Of a DNA stretch of 21,693 nt, positions 1 through 7,299 are shown one piece after another. Positions within the stretch are counted from its first letter, which is position 1. Every line of letters starts with the position of its first letter. Source of the stretch: Candidatus Omnitrophota bacterium. Its GTDB lineage: Bacteria; Omnitrophota; Omnitrophia; Omnitrophales; Danuiimicrobiaceae. The notes under the pieces are model-generated. The model saw only the letters and a program-made list of their open reading frames with translations. It did not search any database and had not been told where the DNA came from. The stretch spans positions 1 to 21,693 of the forward strand of contig JACQQP010000139.1 of assembly GCA_016206945.1 (NCBI GenBank). The letters run 5' to 3'. The position numbers were made by a program, and so were the translations under genes.

Positions 1-1
1 A

Positions 2-478
2 ATTGATTTCTTGAGGAGCATGCCGTTTGTCGTTTTTCTTGAAATTACGTTTATTGGCCTTCCAATTTTATATCACGCAGGTTACGGAATTTTCGTGACC
101 CTTTCGGGAAAAACCAATCTTTCTTCTTATCCTTTTACGCAAAACTATCTTTATACACTTCAACGGATTACGGGAATCATCGCGCTGATCTACATTGCGT
201 ACCATGTGTATGAAACGCGCATTGTAAACGCCGTCTATGGAACGGAAGTAAGTTTCGCCCGGATGCAGGAAATTATGTCGAATCCATTCCTGTTTTGGTT
301 TTATGTGGTCGGCCTTGCGGCGGTTTGTTTTCATTTTGCAAACGGCGTGTGGGGTTTTTGCGTGAGTTGGGGTATTACCGTCAGTGAAAAATCTCAGCGC
401 AACGTGGGAATCAGTTTTGGGGCATTGGGGCTAATTATTTTCATCGTCGGCACATTTTCATTAATTCGCTTACTTTGA
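2..478 (+). CDS. sdhC: Succinate dehydrogenase cytochrome b558 subunit, 5'-truncated by window edge
   Basis: Membrane anchor of succinate:quinone oxidoreductase; it binds haem b and passes electrons from SdhB to quinone. The frame is already open at base 2, so the true start lies outside the window; the TTG at 11 is probably internal. The visible part has about four hydrophobic segments. Three histidines sit in haem-ligand-like contexts: LYHAGYG, AYHVYET and CFHFANGVWG. These match the later ligand positions of the Bacillus-type five-helix SdhC; the first ligand helix would be upstream. The family is normally about 200 residues, so roughly a quarter is missing. sdhA and sdhB follow on the same strand, which supports the call. 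The stop codon overlaps the first arm of the structured element at 477. Identification is confident at family level. Confidence 0.9.
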   Translation: MDFLRSMPFVVFLEITFIGLPILYHAGYGIFVTLSGKTNLSSYPFTQNYLYTLQRITGIIALIYIAYHVYETRIVNAVYGTEVSFARMQEIMSNPFLFWFYVVGLAAVCFHFANGVWGFCVSWGITVSEKSQRNVGISFGALGLIIFIVGTFSLIRLL

Positions 479-693
479 CAAGAAACTTTTTCCTTTGCCT
501 CCGAAATCGCTCAGGCCGCGAAAAACGAATGCCGGTTTGCTAGGCGCCCATGCGCCAGCACTACGCCGCAGGGATCTAAGGAAGATCCCCTGCGCGTATG
601 TGAGCGGCCTTCGCTGCGCGGATGCCTGCTTTGCCATTCCATTGCAAAGCGACGGCATCCGAGCTTTCTTCGGCAAAGGAAAAGTTTCTTGTC
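477..693 (+). repeat. Structured element copy 1, module A
   Basis: Large imperfect palindrome between sdhC and sdhA. Outer stem: 477-499 pairs with 672-693 (one bulged T). Second stem: 513-519 (AGGCCGC) pairs with 604-610. Inside lies a 69-base core at 537-605 that is 66/69 identical to 11832-11900; it contains hairpin 571-576/584-589 and a GGCGC/GCGCC hairpin. A third helix follows: 619-626 with 654-661, extended by 628-634 with 644-650. The stems differ completely in sequence from those of copy 2, yet pair in the same places. It could be a structured RNA inside the sdh transcript or a mobile single-stranded-DNA-type element. No protein product is likely, because all three core differences would change the amino acid. 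Confidence 0.8.
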
Positions 694-716
694 TTAAATT
701 GATATAGCAATGAGTC

Positions 717-871
717 TTTGCGGGCAAAGCTTTTCTCGGAGCGCCTTCACACCAAAAAGATTCCGACCGAAGCTTTTTGGTGTGAGGCTGAGCACGTCGA
801 TTTTTGCTTAGGCGAACGGCCTAAAAATCGGCGCGCGGAGGGAAGCGGAGAGAAAAGGCTTCGCCCGCAAA
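717..871 (+). repeat. Structured element copy 1, module B
   Basis: Second palindromic module, 23 bases after module A and ending 14 bases before the sdhA start. Outer stem: 717-737 pairs with 850-871 (one mismatch, one bulge). Order inside: conserved block 738-750 (GGAGCGCCTTCAC); a locus-specific hairpin 751-759/773-781; conserved block 782-795 (GTGAGGCTGAGCAC); then hairpin 798-830 with the invariant 17-mer TTAGGCGAACGGCCTAA at 808-824. The same blocks in the same order recur at 12049-12249 with different stem sequences. Its 3' arm ends just before the sdhA ribosome-binding region (AAAGGATG), so folding could affect sdhA translation; that is inference. Confidence 0.8.
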
Positions 872-885
872 AAGGATGACTGCTT

Positions 886-2622
886 ATGAAATCAGGTGGG
901 AAATATATTGTGGTGGGGGGAGGATTGGCGGGGCTGATGACGACCATTAGGCTTGCTGAGGCAGGTTGTCGTGTCGAGATCTTTTCCATTGTGCCTTGTC
1001 GCAGGTCGCATTCCGTTTGTGCCCAAGGCGGAATCAATGCATCTGTAAATACCAAAGGCGAAGGCGATTCCCCGCAGATCCATTTCGAAGAAACCATTTA
1101 CGGCGGTGATTTTCTGGCCAATCAGCCTATGGTGAAAGGGATGTGCGAAGCGGCCCCCGAAATTGTTTACATGTTTGATCGGTGGGGCGTGGCGTTTAAT
1201 CGAACGGCGGACGGCCAAATTGATTTCCGTAGATTTGGCGGCACCAAATTCCATCGGACGGCTTATGCAGGTGCGACCACGGGCCAACAATTAATGTATG
1301 CCCTTGATGAGCAAGTCAGGCGTTTTGAAGCGGGAGGCCTGGTGAAACGTTATGAGGGTTGGGAATTTTTGTCGTGTGTTTTAGATGATACGCAAACATC
1401 GCGAGGAATTGTCGCCATCGATTTAGTGACGCTTGAGATTCGTGCATTCCGCGCGGACGCGGTGATTTTATGTACGGGCGGTGTAGGAATGATTTTCGGC
1501 CGAAGCACCAATTCCACGATCTGTACGGGTTCTGCGGCGGGCGCCGTGTTCAAACAGGGCGTTTGGTATGCCAATGGTGAATTCATTCAAGTTCATCCAA
1601 CCGCTATTCCTGGCGAGGATAAAAACCGCTTAATGTCAGAAGCGATTCGCGGCGAAGGCGGCCGCGTGTGGACTCTAAAAGATGGAAAGCCTTGGTATTT
1701 TCTTGAGGAAATGTACCCAAAATATGGCAATCTCGTTCCGCGCGACATTGCAAGCCGCGCGATTTTTAAAGTTTGCCGCGAGCTTAAGCTTGGAATCGAC
1801 GGGAAAGATTTAGTTTATCTCGATATTTCACACCTGGATCCCAAAGCACTTGACGCAAAATTAGGCGGCGTCATTGAAATTTATGAAAAATTTGTAGGCG
1901 AGGATCCTAAAAAAGTTCCCATGCGGGTTTTCCCATCGGTTCATTATACAATGGGGGGAATTTATGTTGATGATCAACAGGCGACCAACCTTCCGGGAAT
2001 TTTTGCGGCGGGAGAAGCAGATTACCAATATCACGGTGCCAATCGGCTTGGCGCCAACTCACTCCTTTCTTGTATTTATGGCGGAGAATTGGCCGCCAAA
2101 CGCGCGATCCAATATGTTCAATCTCTCCAACACACTGCTTCCGAAACGAATTCCAAATTTTTTGATCAAGAGCTGAGGCGCCAAAGGGAAGCTAATGATC
2201 GGTTTTTGCGTTCGAGAGGCAGCGGGAATCCATACCTGCTTTGGGAGGAAATGGCAAAATGGATGACGGATCACGTGACCGTCGTTCGGGAAAATAAAAA
2301 AATTAAGGCAACGGACGAGAAACTTCTTGAACTTACGGAACGCTTGGGGCGCGTGAGTCTTGATGATATTTCGAATTGGGCGAATCAGGCGCTCATGTTC
2401 ACTCGCGAGCTTGAGAATATGTTGGTGATCGCACGCGTGATCGCGCTTGGCGCATTGGCTCGAAATGAAAGCAGGGGAGCACACTATAAGCCTGAATTTC
2501 CGGAGCGCAATGACAAGGAATGGCTTAAAACGACCGTGGCCAAATGGGCTCCAAAGGGAATCGAGCTTTCCTTTGAAAAGGTCGATACTTCTTTGATAAC
2601 ACCGAGAGAGCGGAAATACTAG
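886..2622 (+). CDS. sdhA: Succinate dehydrogenase/fumarate reductase flavoprotein subunit
   Basis: Catalytic subunit that oxidises succinate to fumarate with a covalently bound FAD, on the cytoplasmic side of the membrane. It is 578 residues, normal for the family. The N-terminal dinucleotide-binding loop is GGGLAGL (about 11-17). His42 in RSHSVCAQGG is the expected FAD-linking histidine. The NTKGEGDSP and FRRFGGT stretches match the Bacillus-type SdhA. Arg286 (PRDIASRAI), His353 (HYTMGGIYVD) and Arg387 (ANRLGANSLL) are the expected substrate-site and C-terminal FAD-site residues. The ATG at 886 follows AAAGGATG and gives a standard N-terminus. The gene is separated from sdhC by the two-module structured element and from sdhB by a heptamer array, so although the order is operon-like, both gaps are unusually long. 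Confidence 0.97.
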   Translation: MKSGGKYIVVGGGLAGLMTTIRLAEAGCRVEIFSIVPCRRSHSVCAQGGINASVNTKGEGDSPQIHFEETIYGGDFLANQPMVKGMCEAAPEIVYMFDRWGVAFNRTADGQIDFRRFGGTKFHRTAYAGATTGQQLMYALDEQVRRFEAGGLVKRYEGWEFLSCVLDDTQTSRGIVAIDLVTLEIRAFRADAVILCTGGVGMIFGRSTNSTICTGSAAGAVFKQGVWYANGEFIQVHPTAIPGEDKNRLMSEAIRGEGGRVWTLKDGKPWYFLEEMYPKYGNLVPRDIASRAIFKVCRELKLGIDGKDLVYLDISHLDPKALDAKLGGVIEIYEKFVGEDPKKVPMRVFPSVHYTMGGIYVDDQQATNLPGIFAAGEADYQYHGANRLGANSLLSCIYGGELAAKRAIQYVQSLQHTASETNSKFFDQELRRQREANDRFLRSRGSGNPYLLWEEMAKWMTDHVTVVRENKKIKATDEKLLELTERLGRVSLDDISNWANQALMFTRELENMLVIARVIALGALARNESRGAHYKPEFPERNDKEWLKTTVAKWAPKGIELSFEKVDTSLITPRERKY

Positions 2623-2634
2623 AGCAAGACAGAA

Positions 2635-2839
2635 AGCAGTAAGCAGAATGCAGAAAGCAGGAGGCAGAATGCAGGAAAAACTGAGAGGATATGATGGAGT
2701 TCTTCTTCCTATTTTGAATTTTGTATCTCATGCCATCGTCATTATCCGCCTTATTCAATTTTTCGCTTGTTTTTTACCCATTCTCTTTTATTCTGCTTTC
2801 CGCTCTCTGCTTACTGCCTTCTGCCTACTGCCTTCTCCG
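2635..2839. repeat. Mirrored heptamer array between sdhA and sdhB
   Basis: Left arm: six consecutive 7-base units from 2635 to 2676 with consensus NGCAGAA (AGCAGTA, AGCAGAA, TGCAGAA, AGCAGGA, GGCAGAA, TGCAGGA). Right arm: seven units from 2791 to 2839 on the complementary pattern (TTCTGCT, TTCCGCT, CTCTGCT, TACTGCC, TTCTGCC, TACTGCC, TTCTCCG). The arms can pair and enclose about 115 AT-rich bases in which I see no gene. Period 7 is exact in both arms. It lies inside the probable sdh transcript. Confidence 0.85.
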
Positions 2840-2869
2840 ATCTTAAGAAGTACACGTGAATAGTTACAA

Positions 2870-3610
2870 ATGGAACGCGATATTGTTATTTTAAAGGTGA
2901 AGCGCCAACAACGGAGTGAGACCAAGCCGTATTGGGAGGAGTTTCATCTTAAGTATCGTCCTTATATGAATGTCATTACGTGCCTTCAGGAAATTCAAAA
3001 GAATCCGAGGACGTTTGACGGCCGCAGAACAACTCCTGTGACTTGGGAACAGAGTTGTCTCGAAGAGGTGTGCGGATCCTGTTCCATGGTGATTAATGGC
3101 CGAGTCCGTCAAGCTTGCAGTGCGCTCGTCGATCAACTTGGCGCTCCTATCACCCTTGAGCCGATGACCAAATTTCCTGTGCTTCGGGATTTGGTGGTGA
3201 ATCGAAAGTCTATTTTCGAGAACTTCAAAGGAGTAAAAGCTTGGGTTGAAACGGACGAGACTTCAGGACCTGGACCTCGAATTTCACCGGAGCTTGCCGA
3301 AAAGCGTTATCAACTTTCAAAATGTATGAGCTGCGGGTGCTGTATGGACGCCTGTCCCCAAGTGAATGACCGGTCCGATTTCATAGGACCCGCTGCGATC
3401 AATCAAGTGCGCCTGTTTAATACCCATCCGATCGGAGCGGAACTTAAGAAGGATCGTCTGCTCGCCTTGATGGGAGAAGGCGGGATCGAAGATTGCGGCA
3501 ACGCTCAAAATTGCGTCAAAGTTTGCCCCAAGGGAATTCCGCTTGTGACCTCGATTATTGAAACCAACCGGGAATTAACGGTCGGTCTTCTTCATCTTCT
3601 CAAAAAATGA
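2870..3610 (+). CDS. sdhB: Succinate dehydrogenase/fumarate reductase iron-sulfur subunit
   Basis: Electron-transfer subunit linking SdhA flavin to the membrane anchor. It is 246 residues, normal length. N-terminal ferredoxin-like domain: Cys63, Cys68, Cys71 and Cys83 (EQSCLEEVCGSCSM...QAC) for the [2Fe-2S] cluster. C-terminal domain: CMSCGCCMDACP with Cys152, Cys155, Cys158 and Cys162, then Cys209, Cys215 and Cys219 (DCGNAQNCVKVCPKG). The set has the usual spacing for the [4Fe-4S] and [3Fe-4S] clusters. The ATG at 2870 has only a weak upstream purine stretch (AAGAAG about 20 bases away), so translation may depend on coupling or on the structure of the preceding repeat. It completes the sdhCAB set; no sdhD is expected in this one-anchor type. 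Confidence 0.96.
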   Translation: MERDIVILKVKRQQRSETKPYWEEFHLKYRPYMNVITCLQEIQKNPRTFDGRRTTPVTWEQSCLEEVCGSCSMVINGRVRQACSALVDQLGAPITLEPMTKFPVLRDLVVNRKSIFENFKGVKAWVETDETSGPGPRISPELAEKRYQLSKCMSCGCCMDACPQVNDRSDFIGPAAINQVRLFNTHPIGAELKKDRLLALMGEGGIEDCGNAQNCVKVCPKGIPLVTSIIETNRELTVGLLHLLKK

Positions 3611-3697
3611 GCAGGGTCTGATCAGAAAATTAATTTTTCCGGATCGAAAAAGCTTCTTGAGAATCTGCGAATAGTGATTTTAGAATGAATGCCAATT

Positions 3698-3706
3698 TGT
3701 TATAAT
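3698..3706 (+). promoter_or_regulatory. Extended -10 promoter, near-leaderless transcript
   Basis: TGTTATAAT: a perfect TATAAT at 3701-3706 with the TGn extension. No convincing -35 is seen. A start about 7 bases downstream (near 3713) would leave only about four bases before the ATG at 3717, and no Shine-Dalgarno sequence precedes that ATG, so the message is probably leaderless or nearly so. Confidence 0.6.
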
Positions 3707-3716
3707 TCAATCGCTC

Positions 3717-4271
3717 ATGATGAAGCAAAAAAATCCGTTTCAAATCGTTTCTGATATTTGTCAGCAAACTGGATTAACCGTTCTCCTGGTCGGAGGACAT
3801 GCGCTAGGCGCTTACGGTCATCAGCGTTTTACACAAGATGTTGATTTTTTGATTGATGAGTGTGATCTTCAAAAGTTAAAAGCAGCGCTTCGGGAAAAGA
3901 GATATCCCGAGATCCTCGAGTCTCGCGTTGTATCCCGATTTGGGCTCCCAGATGAAGGAGATATTGTCATCGATCTCATGCCTGTTGATTCGGAAACATT
4001 TCGGAAAATGCGATTTCAAGCCAAGGAAGAAGTTTACGATGGCCGGAAATTTTTGGTGCCTAAGTTGGAGCATTTGATCGCGATGAAAATTCACGCGCTT
4101 CGGGAGCAGTTTGACGTCCGTAAGGTTAAGGATTTGCCCGACATTGTCGAATTGATAAGGCGAAACAAGATGGATCCACAAAGTGAAGCATTTCGATCCT
4201 TATGCTTGAAGTTTGGATCGGCGAAGGTGCATGAGGAAATTCTCAACTTTATGGGCAGAAATGATGGATGA
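3717..4271 (+). CDS. Small nucleotidyltransferase (AbiEii/MNT-like fold)
   Basis: 184-residue protein with the polymerase-beta-type nucleotidyltransferase signature: LVGGHALGAYG (Gly26-Gly27) followed by FTQDVDFLID (Asp41 and Asp43), and a likely third acidic residue Asp86 in IVIDLM. All three catalytic carboxylates are present, so it looks active. A later PKLEHLIAMKIHAL stretch is typical of the small AbiEii-like/DUF1814-like branch, whose members include toxin and antitoxin components and uncharacterised housekeeping forms. The substrate cannot be read from sequence. It has its own extended -10 promoter and overlaps the next small gene by 8 bases (11 if that gene starts at 4261), so the two are probably made together. 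A toxin-antitoxin role is possible but unproven. Confidence 0.8.
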   Translation: MMKQKNPFQIVSDICQQTGLTVLLVGGHALGAYGHQRFTQDVDFLIDECDLQKLKAALREKRYPEILESRVVSRFGLPDEGDIVIDLMPVDSETFRKMRFQAKEEVYDGRKFLVPKLEHLIAMKIHALREQFDVRKVKDLPDIVELIRRNKMDPQSEAFRSLCLKFGSAKVHEEILNFMGRNDG

Positions 4272-4443
4272 TTTAAAGTTTCCCAAGTTTGATACGCCTT
4301 TACCGCCGCCAAAACCTTGGCCAACCGACGTTTATGCAAAGTGGGTTCTTGAACAGCTTGAGATGATGCGCCGGGATGGTCGCAGTATTCCATCTGCCTC
4401 GATTCCCACTGGAAAACGTTTTACCTTGTTTCCAAAAGATTAG
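4264..4443 (+). CDS. Small hypothetical protein coupled to the nucleotidyltransferase
   Basis: About 59 residues from the ATG at 4264, or 60 from the ATG at 4261; both lie inside the end of the nucleotidyltransferase gene, giving an ATGATGGATGA overlap typical of translational coupling. The same frame is open further upstream, to 4213, but that part only shadows the neighbour. The product is rich in Pro and Lys, with FDTPLPPPKPWP near the start and a short amphipathic stretch, YAKWVLEQLEMMRR, in the middle. I do not recognise a family. Its size, overlap and position suggest a partner or adaptor of the nucleotidyltransferase; this is inference from context only. Confidence 0.6.
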   Translation: MDDLKFPKFDTPLPPPKPWPTDVYAKWVLEQLEMMRRDGRSIPSASIPTGKRFTLFPKD

Positions 4444-4457
4444 ACCAAAAAGCAACG

Positions 4458-4982
4458 ATGACAAACCAGTGCCAGCCCAAACTCGGAAAAAATGTATTCA
4501 TTCATCCAAGTGCAGTGGTGCTGGGGCAGGTGACGTTAAGAGATTATGCCAGTATTTGGCCGTGCGCTGTATTGCGCGCCGACATTAATCGAATCATGAT
4601 TGGAAAATATTCCAACATTCAGGACCTCTCAGTGGTGCATTTGGAATCGGATCGTGGTTGTTTTGTGGGTAATTACTGTGTCGTGGGCCATCGCGTCATT
4701 TTGCACGCTTGTACCTTGGGCGACGGCGTTTTGGTCGGTATGGGTGCCATTATTTTGAATGGCGCACGGGTTGGGGATGGCGCGCTCATCGGTGCCGGAG
4801 CGCTTGTGACGGAGGGTGAGCGCGTACAACCCGAGTCGCTTTATTTGGGCGCTCCCGCGAAATTTGTTCGGCGACTGACGAAACACGAAGTGCGCGATAC
4901 GATTGTGTGGGCCAAAAAATATGCCCGCATGGCTCAGGCCCATCAGGAAGGCATGTACTTACCCGCCTATTCTTCTTCATAA
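4458..4982 (+). CDS. Gamma-type carbonic anhydrase-like left-handed beta-helix protein
   Basis: 174 residues built from hexapeptide repeats, with a C-terminal helix (TKHEVRDTIVWAKKYARMA). Gamma-carbonic-anhydrase residues are in place: Arg40 and Asp42 (LRADINRI), Gln55-Asp56 (NIQD), and the three zinc histidines His61, His78 and His83 (VVH; VGHRVILH). It lacks the acidic loop of archaeal Cam, as YrdA/PaaY-type members do. The likely reaction is CO2 hydration, but many members of this branch have no proven activity. It ends 7 bases before sucC, so it is probably co-transcribed with succinyl-CoA synthetase. Confidence 0.9.
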   Translation: MTNQCQPKLGKNVFIHPSAVVLGQVTLRDYASIWPCAVLRADINRIMIGKYSNIQDLSVVHLESDRGCFVGNYCVVGHRVILHACTLGDGVLVGMGAIILNGARVGDGALIGAGALVTEGERVQPESLYLGAPAKFVRRLTKHEVRDTIVWAKKYARMAQAHQEGMYLPAYSSS

Positions 4983-4989
4983 TGAAATA

Positions 4990-6162
4990 ATGAACATTCA
5001 CGAATATCAAGCGAAAGCCATCTTTCAGAAGTTCGGTTTGCGAATACCTCCTGGAAAAGTTTTTGACCAAAACACGCTTTCTCTTGATCAAATCCGTTCC
5101 ATTGGCCCGAAGCGCTTTGCCGTAAAAGCTCAGGTTCACGCGGGCGGGCGGGGAAAGGCAGGCGGGATTAAAATCGTTGAGACGGCTGAGGAAGCTTTCC
5201 AAGCTGCCAAAAGCATGCTTGGAACGACGCTCGTCACTTATCAAACCGCTGGCGCGGCGAAGCCGATTGATCACGTGTTGATTGAAACAACCAGCCAAAT
5301 CGCACATGAACTTTATCTGGCGATTGCTTTAGATCGTGAAGCGGCGCTTCCCTGTGTCATTGGTTCTCGAGCGGGCGGTGTGGATATTGAAACAGTCGCG
5401 CGCGAAACACCTGAGGAAGTAATCAAATTCCACTTTGATCCAGACTGGGAATTTACGCCAAAGTTATTTGAGCCCGTTGTTTCTAAGCTCAAGAAGGCAT
5501 TGAAAGATTTGGAAGAGCGTGCGGCGGATTTAGCCTTAATCATCAGTAAGTTAGGAAAGCTTTTCGTCGCCATGGACGCTTCTTTAGTGGAAGTAAATCC
5601 GCTTGGTCTCATGGCCGACGGTTCCCTTCTTCCAATAGATGCCAAGATTACGTTCGACGATAATGGGCTCTTTCGTCATCCAGAACTTCTCGATCTCCAC
5701 GACCCGCGCCAGGAAGATCCACGAGAAGTAGAAGCAAAGACGTACGACTTAAGTTACGTCGGTCTTGACGGGAATATCGGCTGCATGGTGAACGGCGCTG
5801 GCCTTGCGATGGCCACGATGGATATTATTAAATTAAATGGCGGCGAACCCGCCAATTTCCTTGACGTGGGTGGCGGCGCAAGCAAAGAGAAAGTGGCTGC
5901 TGCATTTAAAATTATTCTGAAAGATCCGCGCGTCAAGGCCATTCTCGTCAATATTTTTGGCGGCATCATGCGCTGTGATGTGATTGCCGAGGGAATTCTC
6001 GCCGCGTTAGAAGAAATTGATCTTCAAGTACCGCTCGTCGTTCGGCTGGAGGGAACCAATGTTGAGGAGGGGAAGGCGATTCTTGCCAAATCCAAGGTCA
6101 AATTGATTGCAGCCGACAGTTTCGCCGACGCCGCGGTAAAAGTAGTAGGGTTAGCAAGTTAA
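4990..6162 (+). CDS. sucC: Succinyl-CoA synthetase beta subunit (ADP-forming type)
   Basis: 390 residues, normal for SucC. It makes succinate, CoA and ATP (or GTP) from succinyl-CoA together with SucD. The start at 4990 gives MNIHEYQAKAIFQKFG, the standard SucC N-terminus; a longer reading into the upstream gene is rejected. The ATP-grasp domain has KAQVHAGGRGKAGG (about 46-59) and MDASLVEVNPL. The C-terminal CoA-ligase half has FLDVGGGASKEKV and NIFGGIMRCDVIAEGI, the power-helix region contacting SucD. No good Shine-Dalgarno is seen, and the 7-base gap to the previous stop suggests coupled translation. Supports at least a partial TCA cycle together with sdhCAB. Confidence 0.97.
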   Translation: MNIHEYQAKAIFQKFGLRIPPGKVFDQNTLSLDQIRSIGPKRFAVKAQVHAGGRGKAGGIKIVETAEEAFQAAKSMLGTTLVTYQTAGAAKPIDHVLIETTSQIAHELYLAIALDREAALPCVIGSRAGGVDIETVARETPEEVIKFHFDPDWEFTPKLFEPVVSKLKKALKDLEERAADLALIISKLGKLFVAMDASLVEVNPLGLMADGSLLPIDAKITFDDNGLFRHPELLDLHDPRQEDPREVEAKTYDLSYVGLDGNIGCMVNGAGLAMATMDIIKLNGGEPANFLDVGGGASKEKVAAAFKIILKDPRVKAILVNIFGGIMRCDVIAEGILAALEEIDLQVPLVVRLEGTNVEEGKAILAKSKVKLIAADSFADAAVKVVGLAS

Positions 6163-6174
6163 ATGAGTGGCGAA

Positions 6175-6312
6175 AGCAGTAAGCAGAAGGCAGAATGCAA
6201 AAACAGAATGCAGAACGCAGTAGACAGAATGCAGAAAGCAAAAAAGCAGATGGGCAGACATGGATCAAGAAATCATTTTTTCCTGCTTTCTGCTTACTGC
6301 CTTCTGCTTTCT
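6175..6312. repeat. Mirrored heptamer array between sucC and sucD
   Basis: Left arm from 6175: AGCAGTA, AGCAGAA, GGCAGAA, TGCAAAA, then looser GCAGAAN units to about 6256. Right arm 6282-6309: CCTGCTT, TCTGCTT, ACTGCCT, TCTGCTT. Same unit family (GCAGAAN) as the sdhA-sdhB gap, again between the two genes of an enzyme complex. The arms are complementary and enclose a short A/T-rich loop. No gene is seen here. Confidence 0.8.
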
Positions 6313-6327
6313 TTTTCAAGATAAGAT

Positions 6328-7218
6328 ATGGCGATATTGGTGGATGAGAATACGAAGGTCATTGTGCAGGGAATCACGGGATCTCACGGGTCATTTCATA
6401 CCAAGCAGATGCTTGAGTATGGAACGAAAATCGTTGGGGGAGTGACGCCTGGCAAGGGCGGAACGGTTTTTGAAGGTGTTCCTGTTTTTGATACAATGAA
6501 AGAGGCCGTTGCGAAGACAGGTGCGAACACAAGCATCCTTTATGTTCCTGCCAAGTTTGCGAGGGAAGCCATTTTGGAAGCCATTGAGAGCCGAATACAG
6601 CTGATCGTTTGTATTACCGAGGGAATTCCCACACTCGATATGGTAAGGGTTAGAAAAGTCCTGGAAGAAAAGGGGGTTCGCTTGATCGGCCCTAATTGCC
6701 CAGGTATAATCACACCAGGAGCATCAAAGGTAGGAATTATGCCAGGTTACATTCATAAACGGGGTCGCGTCGGGGTCATTTCAAGGAGCGGCACATTGAC
6801 TTATGAGGCAGTTTGGCAGATGACAAGCCGCGGATTGGGACAATCTACCGTAGTGGGGATCGGAGGCGATCCCGTATTAGGAACCAGTTTTGTGGATTGC
6901 CTTGAGCTTTTTGAAAAAGATTCCGAAACTGAGGCTGTTGTGATGATCGGAGAAATTGGCGGTAATGCCGAAGAAAACGCAGCTGAATTCATAGAAAAGA
7001 AGGTTCGGAAGCCGGTGATTGCTTTTATTGCGGGCCTTACGGCTCCTAGTGGAAAACGAATGGGTCATGCGGGAGCCATCATTTCTGGAGGGAGTGGAAC
7101 CGCCCCGGAAAAAATAAAGGCGCTTCGGCGGGTAGGCGTTACCGTTGTGGAAAGTCCTGCTGAAATTGGCGAAGCGGTTAAAAAAATAAGTTACAAGAAG
7201 TTACGTAAAGTCACGTGA
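6328..7218 (+). CDS. sucD: Succinyl-CoA synthetase alpha subunit
   Basis: 296 residues, slightly longer than the usual 285-290. The N-terminal CoA-binding Rossmann domain has QGITGSHGSFHTKQM. The middle has LIGPNCPGIITPG and the Gly-rich SRSGTLTYEAV. His247 in MGHAGAIISGG is the phosphorylated catalytic histidine. The last residues (SYKKLRKVT) do not resemble a normal SucD tail and are encoded by the first units of the decamer repeat that begins at 7190, so the repeat seems to have replaced or extended the end of the gene. The ATG at 6328 gives the canonical MAILVDENTKVIVQG start. Confidence 0.97.
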   Translation: MAILVDENTKVIVQGITGSHGSFHTKQMLEYGTKIVGGVTPGKGGTVFEGVPVFDTMKEAVAKTGANTSILYVPAKFAREAILEAIESRIQLIVCITEGIPTLDMVRVRKVLEEKGVRLIGPNCPGIITPGASKVGIMPGYIHKRGRVGVISRSGTLTYEAVWQMTSRGLGQSTVVGIGGDPVLGTSFVDCLELFEKDSETEAVVMIGEIGGNAEENAAEFIEKKVRKPVIAFIAGLTAPSGKRMGHAGAIISGGSGTAPEKIKALRRVGVTVVESPAEIGEAVKKISYKKLRKVT

Positions 7219-7284
7219 AGTTACAAGAGGTTGCAATTGTAACTGATCGTAGCCTCTCGTAACGTTTCGTAACCTTCCTGTAAC
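7190..7284. repeat. Mirrored decamer array at the end of sucD
   Basis: Four to five 10-base units on the left (GTTACAAGAA, GTTACGTAAA, GTCACGTGAA, GTTACAAGAG, GTTGCAATTG) meet four on the right (TAACTGATCG, TAGCCTCTCG, TAACGTTTCG, TAACCTTCCT, then GTAAC). The right side is the approximate reverse complement of the left, giving a long hairpin with almost no loop. Period is 10 rather than 7. The left arm runs through the sucD stop codon. Confidence 0.8.
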
Positions 7285-7299
7285 ATAAGGAAAGAGCAC

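Noticed and set aside
495..707. Open frames across module A in both copies (also 11823-12113) sharing a GLLGA..APALRR.DLRKIPCAYV peptide
   Set aside because: All three base differences between the copies' cores change the amino acid, the flanking sequence is made of palindromic stems, and no ribosome site is present. The shared peptide is a by-product of the conserved structure.
477..871. Integron attC site or CRISPR array
   Set aside because: No attC core-site motifs (GTTRRRY/RYYYAAC) or cassette genes, and no regular direct repeats with spacers.
2635..2839. Protein-coding or CRISPR interpretation of the heptamer arrays
   Set aside because: Units are too short and degenerate, there are no spacers, and the mirrored complementary arms indicate a hairpin.
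4903..4989. Longer SucC start
   Set aside because: The extension only overlaps the carbonic-anhydrase-like gene; MNIHEYQAKAIF at 4990 is the family start.
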